This document shows, piece by piece, positions 52,601 to 63,147 of a stretch of DNA of 64,000 bases. Position 1 is the stretch's first letter; the number at the start of each line of letters is the position of its first letter. The notes beneath the pieces are model-generated. The model did not search any database, was not told the DNA's origin, and saw only the letters and a list, made by a program, of their open reading frames with translations. The translations under genes and the position numbers were made by a program. The DNA is from Ramazzottius varieornatus (Eukaryota > Tardigrada > Eutardigrada > Parachela > Ramazzottiidae), in contig BDGG01000011.1 in the NCBI GenBank assembly GCA_001949185.1, positions 264,123 through 328,122 on the forward strand. Reading direction: 5' to 3'.

Positions 52601-53462
52601 TATCTCATCTGAAAATTCTGAGCGAAAAAAATTGTAGAGTGTGAGAGGTTGAGAGCGTTTTGAAAAGGTTGAAGTTAAGGCTCAGAGTATTTTAAAAAGG
52701 TCTGATAAGGTTGAGAGAATTTTGAAAAATTTATGTTTGCTCTACAGGAAAAAGCCCATCCAAAATAGTGCTGGGCCGGAATGCCACCGAGCGTTCTCGT
52801 CGAAGAAGTACTCTGGCGGTGACCTTGATGGCCCCCCACAATCTGGCTATTTTACTGCATTCCAAGTTATTCCAGCTGCACCGAACAGTTAGTGCTGTCA
52901 GCTCCACTGAGAGGGATGGACTTCACGAGCCCGATACTGCACTGGATTCTCCTTCAGCTTTGAATATTGAGTTGCAACACGTCAACCTACCTGCAGATTA
53001 TGGTCGGCGGCTGTACCGACGAACTCGCCGGTTTTCCATCTGGATGACCTTCGGCATCGCCCTGGCTTACATCGTTTGTTGGGGTGAGCACCCAGCTACC
53101 GCAAAAACTTTACTCAATTTTCCTTGTTTTCTTCTAGCGCCGTATTATATCTCGATGCTCGGGTATCTATTCGACTGCGAAATTTCCAACGGTTGGATGA
53201 CAATCATTCTCTCTTTCGGTAAGTCTTCAAAAACAAAAGTCACGAAACATCGATGTACTTTCTTCTTCTTACAGGAATGACTTCCACGTTACTGAATCCG
53301 GTGATCTACGGTATCTTCAAGTTCATGTCGATCCGTCGTGAGCGTGTCGATATCATACCCAGCTTAGTCATGCAGTTGAAAGAACTCAATGAGAACGGCC
53401 CAGTGTCGGGAACCGAAGTACACCGTTCGTCAGCGACTTTACCGAGCCGCACCAAGCTCTAA
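49615..53462 (+). CDS. GnRH/AKH/corazonin-type neuropeptide receptor
   Basis: Class A GPCR of the gonadotropin-releasing-hormone receptor superfamily, on target cells of a peptide such as corazonin or AKH. Exons 49615-49889, 49985-50224, 51309-51468, 51565-51615, 51933-52083, 52748-53083, 53138-53218 and 53275-53462 join in phase to 493 residues. Marks: helix 2 LVLQLAVADTLV, ECL1 AIWNITMKW, C162 before helix 3, FMQMFSLYASTMIL, ERC (186-188) in place of DRY, ECL2 AIIFHVERAP with CVTHG, helix 6 IALAYIVCWAPYY, helix 7 LLNPVIYG (NPxxY at 439-443). The N-terminal tail is about 90 residues with N-glycosylation sites; the third cytoplasmic loop is long (about 100 residues, Ser-rich). Sequence alone does not separate corazonin, AKH and GnRH subtypes. 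Intron 4 carries a well-kept palindrome copy. Confidence 0.9.
51733..51806. repeat. Dispersed palindrome, copy 9 (receptor intron)
   Basis: The best-preserved copy: outer ends CAGATCGT and ACGATCTG, inner arms CCAAGTGGCGCAC and GTGCGTCACTTGG, 74 bp in all. Confidence 0.85.
52630..52735 (+). repeat. Imperfect A-rich tandem repeats in receptor intron 5
   Basis: Three or so decayed units sharing GGTTGAGAG and TTTTGAAAA blocks, just upstream of exon 6. Confidence 0.55.
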
Positions 53463-53845
53463 CTCTTAGAAAACTACGGTACCAGGAAAGTCGGCGTGCG
53501 CAATATCCGACATGCAGTCCGTATTTCCAGGAGCGCCTGAAGCTAATTAGCTTTGGGACCATTGAATTGTTAAGGCGATTGAAATCATTTCCGTCCGTTC
53601 CTGTTCAATAATGATGCACGCGCACGTCTTTCATTTGTGTAAGAAGAATTCACCGATTAGAAGCTCAGTGCACTTATTTTTAAAAACTTAATACTGTTTT
53701 TGACTTTTCATTTCACTCTTTCATCCCGAGTAGGATCCCTTGACGCTTTCGCAAAACCGAATGAACAATATCACACGATGCATGGTACTGTGACTTCCGC
53801 AGGAGATCACGAATCAATGCTAACTGCCACAACAATTTCCTGCTT

Positions 53846-54561
53846 TCAAAAGGTGGGTCTTCCGCCTGGAATAAAACTGAAATCGCTGGGCTTGAAGCCA
53901 ATGTTCTTAATGTTCTGGCTTGACATTCCGTTACTATCCATAGCTGCAAGAAACGGATCCAACTGTCAAAGTTTTAATTCAATTTGAGCTCGAAAAAACG
54001 CGAACTTACTGCCGACAGATCGGACCAAAGCATCAAACTCTGCGCGCAAAGCTCGCGCGTCAGGTGTGCCATGTCCGCCCATCATGCTACCCAGTCCCAG
54101 ATCGTTGAAACCTAGACCAGGAAACCTCACAGATTAAAAGAGACCGAATATCCGAATTCGAAACTTATTCCTTTTGACTAACTTCTCACGAACCTGAAGG
54201 TACAGCCATTGGCCCTGATCCGTGTCCAGAATCGGTGAAATCCTTCGGATCAATACCGATATCCTTGAAACCTACGAACCAATGGCTCGATCAGAGTATT
54301 TCGAACGTTGGATGTTAGACGGGACTCACCTTGTAAATTCTGGGCGGACATGGGTCCTCGGAAGGCACTCGAACCACTTAGTTGAGCTTGTCCGCTGGCT
54401 AGTGAGTCTCTTTCCGTAAAAGGCGTTTGCATTCCGGGCATCGGTACAGCCGGTATCGCAGGTGCTTGAAATCCACCACTGAACGGCGCAGCCCGGATAG
54501 CGGCCGGCACGGCCATGACTACCAGGATCAGGATAAAGGCCTTCACGTTGGCGTACGACAT
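53846..54561 (-). CDS. Small secreted protein with three Gly-Phe-x-x-(I/L)-Gly motifs
   Basis: Exons 54561-54330, 54271-54194, 54111-54010 and 53943-53846 join in phase to 169 residues. A clear signal peptide (VKAFILILVVMAVPAAIRA) is followed by a Pro/Ala/Gly-rich stretch and then GFKDIG, GFNDLG and NIGFKPSDF at the head of, or within, successive exons. The middle exons both start with the same GTTTC and have the same phase, which points to exon duplication. No cysteines and no dibasic processing sites of the neuropeptide type. No known family. A TATA box precedes it. It lies tail-to-tail with the receptor gene. Confidence 0.8.
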
Positions 54562-54678
54562 CTTTCCGAAAAACCAAATCCAGATATTCGCTCCGCAAAG
54601 TTCGACTTTAAACAAAATTTCCGTCTTGTGTTACCTAACTTGTACACTGTAAATTGAAATTAAAACTGCAACGACGAC

Positions 54679-54691
54679 CATTTATACATAT
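54679..54691 (-). promoter_or_regulatory. TATA box for the small secreted protein
   Basis: GTATAAATGG on the minus strand, about 120 bp before the ATG at 54561. Confidence 0.5.
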
Positions 54692-55306
54692 AGCTGCAGT
54701 GAAGTTCAAATATTTAAAGTGTACGAATGCTCAATGATACGTTCAAAAAACTCTTTGTTTTTTCTATTCTCTGCTGTATGTATGTATGAATGATGACCCA
54801 CTTTTAGATGCTCTTGATCTTTCTTGACAATGTTGTCGTACGTGCCGACGCTGCATGACCATGATCACGCGAAGTCGCGCAGTGAAGTTGCCGCACAAAG
54901 GACCATCGTTGTTCGTTCGTCGTACACCTTTCCGAAAGTCATTGTTCCATTTTTCAAGAATACCAACTTCGAGCCAGTATCATTACCATCAGTTTCACAA
55001 ACAGTTTTACCATCGTTCATCACTCGCCTGAAGAAGCAACTACAAAAGCAGAGCACACAGAAGGAAAAACGTGTCATGTTAAAATCAAAGCAAAGTATTC
55101 ACACAAGTGGACAAATTTGGCACCGGAAAATACAGCCTTTTTCTAAACCCATCCATGTGAAACCAAATAATGGAATTCCAAATACTACCAAAAACAGAAC
55201 AAGGACATGCATAAACGATGAAATCAAAATTCATGGAACCGATGATATTCGACGGTATCACAAAAAGCTGCGCAGTGGAAAAGGTTTTGCACATCAACGG
55301 AATTTA

Positions 55307-57852
55307 TTAGAATTTACTCTTGATCCATTTCCAGGGATGACTCTTGAACCTGAGCTTCTTGGCACGTCGGGCTACTTGAGAGCGAGGTGTGTTGGACAGT
55401 TGATCGTAAGACTGGGACGTAGTAGGGACATTTCGCTCACCATAAGGTGCGCTGTCGTCCTCTTCTCCAAAGCCGTAAGCCGGGCTGGAATCTGCGCTGT
55501 GCGGCGACTGTGGACCGTTATTGTCCGAAGACGGCGAATAGACCTGCAAATAGATAATCCGAAGTTCAAAGAGAGACCGTGGGAAGCTCGGAAAGGAACA
55601 AAACTACGACTGCACAAACCTACATACTGATACATTGGCGTGATCCACTGGTGGATGTACGCAGGTTCACGACACGGAACAGACGACCAACCTGCTTACA
55701 GGCACGTCGGCGTTCACAAGCAACTTCGTACATGCTGGTTCACGACACCAAAATCCGATATCAAGGTCAAGCACCAGCATAGCAGCGCTTGGTGCTACCG
55801 AATGGACTGATGTTCGCCAATTCTTTGCTAACGACTGTTTGCTTACCAGATGGTTGATATTCTCTATGATGGAGGTTCCTTCGACGAACGAGAGTCTTCT
55901 CGGCTTTTTCACTGACTCTTTCTCCTCCACAGCCTTCCTCTGCATGACTTCGGGTGGATGTTGCTCAGTCACAGTCTCGTTTCTGGACTTCAGCCCCGGT
56001 TCGGAGGATGGAGGTCGCTGTCGCGGACTGGATGTGGAAGTGGTGGCTAGCGGATTGGCCCCAAAGGTAGCGTGACTACTGGTGCTCGCCGTCATCGAGA
56101 ATTTCTCCATTTGAGACAGGTCCGTCGAGAAGTAGCCTGAGTCGCTGAGAGGAACGAAGAGGAAGGAATCCGGCTCGTGGAGGAGAAGCTCGTCCAGAGA
56201 ACTCGTGAAACCGAAATTGAGGAGCTGCTGCTGTCTGTACTGAACTAACGCTCCTGGAGAAAGCTCGGTCTGAAACAAAACGTAATATAAACCAAACCAC
56301 TTGATGCTTTTAGTACAGAAACGTGTCCCATGTATTACATGTATTATTTTCTATTTCTTTGATTCTTATATTCCTTTATTTCTTTATTCATTAATTCGCG
56401 GGAGTTCTGCAGACAATTCGACCAGATCGTTTTCCCAAGTGGCGCACTGTTTCCGTGACATTAGCTGCAACAATGCGCCACCTGGAGAAACCATCTGGTT
56501 CACTTTTTTGCCGAGTTTCGGTTTATCGAGCCAAGTTTCTCTCCGTCTATTTTTTAAGATTCTATACCCGCGTGGGCGAGAAGCTGGAGGCCGGCCTTGA
56601 CGAACTTTCCTCTTCTTCGGCCGCGGTTATTCCGCTTCCGGAATACGAAACTCTTTTGGCACTCTGGCCGCTCTTCCGCCTGAAAGATTTCGAAAAGAAT
56701 GACGACAGTCTTCTCGTCAGAGTCTTCTTTTTCTTGCCACTAGCGTTGTCCCCTTGCCCGTAGGAACTATCATCACCGGTCAAGGCTGTCCCTGCTAGAC
56801 TCAGACCTCCTTCGCCTTCACTGTATAACGACTGCCGCTGCCTTCGATCTCGTCCGTCTTCAGTTGAGGACGTTCTACGTAGCTTCACCGACGTCCCACT
56901 TTGACTCTTGGCTTTTGGGTCGTCATCTTTCAGGATCGTGGCGGTGATGGACGCAGTGGACAATGTCAATTCACCACCACCTAACATCAGAAAGATCGAT
57001 TTAGAAGGTCGTCCATCGGCATACATCACACCCGGCAATTTCAATGATATAATCGTATGTAAGTGCTTGCAAGACTGGCGGCGTCCAGTTACTCGACCGA
57101 AAATTTACTACGTGTACCTGCATCATGACGCTTTGATTCATTTTCCGTTGAAACACCTTCATTTGCTCCAGAAACGTTCTGCCCATGTACCGAGACGCTA
57201 TCCACGTCCACAGGGATATTCTGTTCATTCTCAAGGCCGGTGATGGGAACGACACTGTCGTCTCTCTGTATTCCACTCCGTTTCAGCCAAATCTGCTCGG
57301 CGTTCTCTTCTGGTAGGTCAAGTAAGTCGGGAGCTTCCTACAGAAGAAACCACTCTAAAACCCGTGGCCAAACAATCCTCACGTATATAACCTAATCGGC
57401 GATCAAGGCTAAGTAATCCGCATTGATCGCTCAAGGACGACAAAAAACAGGCAACTTTGTCAGCTCAACTCGCATATGACGTATTGCTTCCGTGTGAAAC
57501 ACAGTGACCACGCCTTGCGAACTGTGTTGGTCAAGACGACGTCATGCGCGGACGCATGGCACATTCATGGCTTCTCGATTCTTACATTGGATCGGAGCAT
57601 GTGATGGCTATTAAAGCGCCTTGTTCCATCCAATTCTTGTCCGTCATTCTCCGCAGCTCCTCCTTGACCCGAAGACATTCCCGAGACGTGCCGAGCGGAC
57701 ATTTTGTTGAACTGTCCCTCGGTGTGAGCATGCTTTAGTTTATTCTGACTGCTCACTACATTCGAAGCTGCATCCTCCAGCCCCATCGAGAAATCCGTCT
57801 TGGTCAACACATACGATGTCGGAGAAGTTTCGCTTGGAAACGTTGGATCCAT
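55307..57852 (-). CDS. Unrecognised 519-residue disordered protein with basic motifs
   Basis: Exons 57852-57586, 57337-57118, 56980-56568, 56269-55847 and 55543-55307 join in phase to 519 residues with stop at 55307. No signal peptide or membrane segment. Visible elements: LLDLPEENAEQIWLKRSG in exon 2, a basic Ser-rich block (KKKKTLTRRLSSFFSKSFRR) with PKA-like RRLSS, an acidic/hydrophobic SLDELLLHEPDSFLFVPL segment, KKPRRLSF, and a Lys/Trp-rich C-terminal tail (RFKSHPWKWIKSKF). The arrangement suggests a phosphorylated scaffold or membrane-apposed regulator; that is inference. I do not recognise the family. Further 5' exons upstream of 57852 are possible. Intron 3 holds a palindrome copy. 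Confidence 0.75.
56421..56499. repeat. Dispersed palindrome, copy 10 (519-residue gene intron)
   Basis: Outer ends ACCAGAT and ATCTGGT; inner arms TTTTCCCAAGTGGCGCAC and TGCGCCACCTGGAGAAA. Well preserved. Confidence 0.8.
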
Positions 57853-58860
57853 CTTTCCCAGATTTTAAGAAGGAGAACAGATCATTGGGAAGAAATCTTC
57901 TGCAGTTGATTTTCCGTGGAAGATTCGGGGGAGGGAGAAGATATTGCCTGCAGACAGAGAACGTTAGCGATATGAATATGCTGCCTGCACTGAAAACTTT
58001 GGGCCAACATTAGTGCTTGATAAGGGTTGATGAGGGTGCATGTTCAAGAGGATGCGATGAAGAGAGCACACAAGTTTGATCACTTACTTGAAACAACGTT
58101 ACCGTTAACGACGCTCACGTTGCAAAGCCCATCATCAACAATCCGTAATGTTCTTCCCTTGCGAAATCAGCACTCCCATATCGATATCTTTCCCGTCGTC
58201 AGCGCATTCCCACCGCTTCCACAGACGACTGGAGCAACTGGGATGAGCAACTCACGGGAAGTCGGGAACGGCAGCAATTTCAGAAGGAAATCATTTTCGG
58301 AAACGACTGCACAAGCCACTTCATCAATCAATCAAGCTAATGCCGTTGTGCGAAGCTGGGTTGCAGGCTTAAGTGCCATTTGATGTCACGAGACGTCTGG
58401 CAAAATGCTGAAACCTGCTGGTTATAGTCTCGTCACACACGACGTCATGCGTGGCCTGAGAACAGAAGAGCAGTATGAGTCAGGATGAGCAGTCTGGTTG
58501 ATTCATCAGCTGGACTTATCGACTGATTTCTGTACTGAATACTCGCCCCGTGGCGCCGGACTTTGTACTCAACCGCACAAATGATGGACTGTGGCAAAGT
58601 GTGGAACCGGAAAGGTCTCTGACAAGTTTGGGCAGAAATAAGTTTGAAAGGCTGATTAGGATCTTTCCCGCCTCGAAGCTTAAACCGCCAGCTGTCATGC
58701 TGAATGGGAACAAACGGTGGGCCAAAAGAGGTGCGTGCACCGTGGACACTTTGCCCTAGCGTGTAGAAAGTAAAACAAACCAATAACTTTACTCGGACAT
58801 CATTTCTTCCTTGTCGATTGCTGATCGACTTTTCCACATTGGACTTCGGTGGAAATCAAA
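57853..58860. other. Divergent intergenic region
   Basis: Between the starts of a minus-strand and a plus-strand gene. No coding sequence recognised, though the frame at 58027-58383 is open for 118 codons on the plus strand with Ser/Thr-rich content. Confidence 0.4.
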
Positions 58861-60808
58861 ATGTGGGGAATAGTAAGTGTCCAAAATCCCATTGTTTTGA
58901 AGCCTCGACTGCATCACGGATCCTTTTTCTCCAGCTGTGGAAGATTAGCCTCTGCTGCGCGGTGCTCTCGTCTGGACTATTGGTGCGAGGATTAGAAAGT
59001 GGATATTACCGCATCCAAGCCGAACTTCTGCAGTTACAAAACGTACCGTAATCTTTTCCTTTATTTACTTGCGAGTATTCCATCGTTCGGGAGCCTGTGC
59101 GTCTGTTAACTTCCTCCCGTGATTATTTCTTTTTGCTGTAGCCTCTGGGGGTGAGACACGATGGAGCTCTTTGCGACAGTAGGGTTTCTCCTTCCCATAA
59201 ATAGCTTCCTTACTGCTTGAGTGCGCTTCATATAACTGGGTTTCTGTCCGGTAGATTTTGGAACATGTGATCCTGTTATAAAGGTGTTCCTGGACACGTA
59301 AGAGATTCAATGCCAAAGTCCCGCCAGCACGGTTTGCATAACGCGACGCACCATACGGGATCTTAACATCCGTTTTGCGCTCTTGAAGGTCCAGACCAAT
59401 GGCAGCCTTCCCTGGAGCCCGATACATCTCTCAATACCAAAAGATCTTTACAGCCACCGATCAGAACGAGCCTCTCATCAACAAAATGGTGCATCTGCAT
59501 ACTTATAACCTATATTGCTATTCACAGATAACTTGATAGAGGAATTTCTGAGACAGGTGACAGAGGACGTCTGCGGACATCCGTTCACGGTAAGTTTTGG
59601 CTTGCGAAGTTCAGTTAACAGTCGACATAATCTTGCCCCTTCTTCGTAAACTCTAGCAAGCCAATTTGCGAGCCTACGTCAAAGACGGTGAGTTCCTTCA
59701 CTTCCTTGTCCGTCAACTACAGTAGATACTGTTTTCGGGTCAATATGTCATAAAGAAATATCGCTCTCACAGCTTAGAATTTTTTCCAGATGACAGCTTT
59801 CTTCGACTGACCGATGGTGAGGTTTGAGATATCCAACTAGATGGTATACCGAGTTCGACAATTTCCAGTGTTCCACTGCGTTTTCCCCAACGTGTTCTTT
59901 CAGACCACATCAGTGATTTCGATTGTCTATTCTCTCCTTCGCTCGATGTACCAATGGGTACGGACGAGAGCACAGCGATATGGTCCAATGGCCAGCCTTG
60001 CGTCGGTACCACCCAACCCGGAAAAATCAAGTACACACTTTCTACCACCCAGTAAAATTCCTGTATACACAAAGAGGACGGTAGTATTCTGCAAACATGA
60101 AAACGATCGTGCTGAATCTGCGTACGACCGTCCTCTTTGTGTATACGATCAGTCAGTTTTATTTACCTCCCAGTTTTAGCTTTTGGTCTTTCGGGTCTGG
60201 GTCTTGTTTTTGCATGTACCTCGATTTTCTCACCAAAGCAACACTAATGACCAGCGGTCAGCAAAACCCAGCACGCTGAAAATTGTTTCTACGGTTTCGG
60301 GTGGTTTTGGTGAAATTTGGTGTTTCGTCTCTTCGCGCGAGACACGTGCACGGTATTCGCTTAGAAAAAAACTGGAGCACTGGGGACAGTCTTATCTATC
60401 GAAGCCGAGCCTGGGAAGAATTTTTTAGTCATCAGTGCGGTCAGAAGAAAATCAAGACGACCAGTTCTCCCTTTTGAGATTTGGCGTTTATGGCCTGCCA
60501 ATTATCCGAATTTTGAAATTTCGAAAATTGCCTATTGATTAGACCGGCCTCCGCAACACGGTACCAGCCGATCGTGCTGAGAGAGGACGGTCGTATCTTC
60601 CTGTCCTTTTTCACTGGTGGTGGTGACTGCCGGAAGTGATGCCTCTCGCATTTTCAGGTTGTTCTTCCGTTATCGAATGTACCGAATTTCGCCTGAAGAA
60701 TGCGGTAAGCTGTCCGTTACCACCAACGCCCCTGTGGTCCAACCTGAAATCCATACTCCCGTCTCGGCCACACAAATCTCGGCTACGGTCCGCCACGCTA
60801 TGGCATGA
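58861..60808 (+). CDS. Secreted protein, 3' part unresolved
   Basis: A 12-nt coding exon (58861-58872, MWGI) splices to 58935-59042, giving a signal peptide (LWKISLCCAVLSSGLLVRG) and GYYRIQAELLQLQN. Exons 59142-59178, 59528-59589, 59658-59688, 59790-59816 and 59904-60030 then follow in phase, with several cysteines (GALCD, TEDVCGH, FDCLFS, GQPCVG). Beyond 60030 I cannot choose between candidate exons (60180 onward, and 60657-60818, where two frames are open). The GYYRIQ...LQNPLG..HDGALCD run loosely recalls the N-terminal MNNL domain of Notch ligands, but no DSL domain is seen, so that is only a hint. Individual small exons are uncertain. Confidence 0.45.
60063..60146. repeat. Hairpin with 20-bp perfect arms
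   Basis: 60063-60082 (GTATACACAAAGAGGACGGT) is the exact reverse complement of 60127-60146, with a 44-nt loop. A related AGAGGACGGTCGTA block recurs near 60580. Confidence 0.75.
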
Positions 60809-60818
60809 AGACTTTTGA

Positions 60819-61312
60819 GTTCTCAGCACTAAAAAGCTGCAAATGATGGTGCTCAGGTCTACTCCTGGACGCTTACCGAACGTCAACGTATGTTTACGTT
60901 TTTACATGTTGGTATTTAGACCTGGGTGAATGATTGACCATTGTTGTTGACTGCTACCAGCAAGTTCACGTAACATGAATTTAAAAATGAAAAATCTACA
61001 TTGTATACTTCGAGTTGCATTGTCATGTCCTTCTTGCACTTTGTCTTAAAGATTGATCGGTGTTGCCCATGAGCTCATGCGCAGATAAGGTGATTCGCAC
61101 CCAAGATTACCGTTAATCTAGGGAAACCGTTACTCAATATGGACAGTCCCAGTACGAAGGCTAATCCGTACGCCACCTTTTTCGGGTAGCTACCAACCCA
61201 GAGCAGAAACAGTTGGACGTTGCAATCCAGCTAACCTATAATAAACCGCTCCATCTGGATTTTGTATTCGACCTGTGCTGTTGCTCCATTTTAGCAAAAC
61301 CCGGACTTCAAC
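60819..61312. other. Promoter region of the next secreted-protein gene
   Basis: Non-coding; contains a TATA-like box at 61236. Confidence 0.45.
61236..61245 (+). promoter_or_regulatory. TATA-like box
   Basis: CTATAATAAA about 70 bp upstream of the ATG at 61313. Confidence 0.4.
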
Positions 61313-63147
61313 ATGAAATTAAGCTGGATATTACTAGCTGTGTTGGCCCAGGTATGTTTGGCAGAACTTCCCTTGATTTTTCCGTCAAGCTACGCACAGC
61401 ATCTGCATCTCTAAGAGGCAATTACAGATTAAATTAATTCTGCTGCAATATTTAGTATGCCAGCAGCGAGCGTATCTCCAATGTGGAATCGCCGACATGG
61501 GGTCGCCGCGCCACCGTCGAACCAGGCTCATACGGAGCTCGTGTAGGTGACCGTTCCCCCACCTTTGAAGGAGACCAAGAACTTGTCGTTCGACCTTACG
61601 ACTGGTCGGCCACCGACTCGCCACGTCGCTTCACCCACACCTGGGAGCGCAGTGATGCTCCCACTGGTCGCGTCTCTTACCTGAGCGGTCTGACCACCCA
61701 AGATCCCCTCTACACCTACAACCGTGCCAGCTCGGCAGCCGGCTACCCAGCAGGCTCGGGAAGCTACGCTTCCGCTGCCGGTTATCCTGCCGGGTCCAGC
61801 GCGTCCAATTACGTAACTGCGCGACGTGGATCGTATCAAACAGATAAATGGGGAGATGTCATCACAGGCGGCGCCACCACCCAGCCTTCGCTGTACTCCC
61901 CTTATGACCGTACCACCGATCGTTGGGGTAAGAGCATACTGATAAGGATCACGTTAAAGTTTATTATGTCTACGAAATTAAAAAAGAAAAATACAAATTC
62001 CGTTGTGTAGGTTCGAGCGGTGGTGATCGGGACTCAGCTTGGGGATCAGCTGGTTCTTCTTACGGTGGCCGCACAACTTCCCGCTACGGATCGTACGGAT
62101 CGGACACCACCAGGGGTCGCTATGGTTCAGGCTCTGATCGAGATCGAGAATGGTCCAGCGTTGGTTCCGGCTCCTCAGCTGGACTGTCTCCCTACGCTGC
62201 TCGTGATCGTTTCGACCGCAATGAGGCTTACCTTCGCATTGACACCGAACTGGTCAAGCTGACCAACGAAAAGGTCTCACAAACCGACGAACTTTTCCAG
62301 AAAAATATATCTATCAATAACTTATGTTGTTTTCAGGGTCTCGTTAGCACGGGAAAATCCTGCGACACTTTCGGAGCCTGTGACACGGTAAGGTATTCAC
62401 CATTGCCTGAGCCACTTACAAGCATTTTTCTGCAGTTAGTACTGTACATGTATTTTGTTCAGCGATGCCAGATATTAAGGCATTTTGTGCGTGTGTAGAT
62501 TTGCTTTGGTTATATTGACACCGAACGACCCAACGCCGAGTTCCCCGGATCGCGCGACAGTAAATACTGGCCTCAAGTATGGTACCTCTGTGCAGCTTCT
62601 GCTTCGTCCCCCGACATTTCCCTGACGATGATTACGTCCAAGCGTTATTTTTACTTCCAGCTTTTCGAGACCGATGACAACAACAGCCCCGCTTTCACCA
62701 AGGCTAACTTGACTCGCGACGTTTGCGGAGTTCCGTACCGCGTAAGCTCTTGGGCAAGACAACACGCATGAATTATAATTCTTACCTTGATTTTGGACTG
62801 TAGAGCGCCGTTCTTCGAGTGTTGTGCGAGGACAAAGACGGTATCGGCGCCAACGACCTCATCAACAATTGGGACTGCAACATTCAGCGCGACCCTGAAG
62901 GCGAAACCTACGCTTCGTGGCATACCGGCGAATGCCTTGCCAAATTCCAAGCTGACAAAATGAAGTAAGCTTCCTCTTCCTTCAAGTTCTTCACTTGTCA
63001 ACCGATCATCTCTTCTCCCACAAAATGCCAAATCTGACTAACTTTTACAGATTGACTTTCCGTTACAAAATTTACCAAATCCCTAAGAGCCGTTGCGACC
63101 CCAAGAAAGGAGCCTTGCAAGATACCACCACTCCAAGAAGCGGTTAA
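61313..63147 (+). CDS. Secreted Ser/Gly/Tyr-rich protein with Cys-containing C-terminal region
   Basis: Exons 61313-61351, 61456-61927, 62011-62273, 62337-62387, 62499-62576, 62661-62741, 62804-62964 and 63051-63147 join in phase to 413 residues. The 13-residue first exon (MKLSWILLAVLAQ) is a signal peptide. Residues about 14-240 are Ser/Gly/Tyr/Arg-rich with short repeats (SAAGYPAGS twice, RYGSYGSD). The last 160 residues form a globular-looking region with about eight cysteines (GKSCDTFGACDTICFGYID, RDVCGVPYR, RVLCEDKDG, NWDCN, TGECLAKF, KSRCD). No family recognised. The donor after TNEK (GTCTCA) is weak but phase and flanks fit. Candidate cuticular or secreted structural protein (inference). 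Confidence 0.8.

Noticed and set aside
55307-55543. C-terminal HPWKWIKSKF tail as a PHACTR-type motif
   Set aside because: In PHACTR proteins the similar KPWKW motif is followed by RPEL repeats; here a stop follows at once and no RPEL repeat is found nearby.
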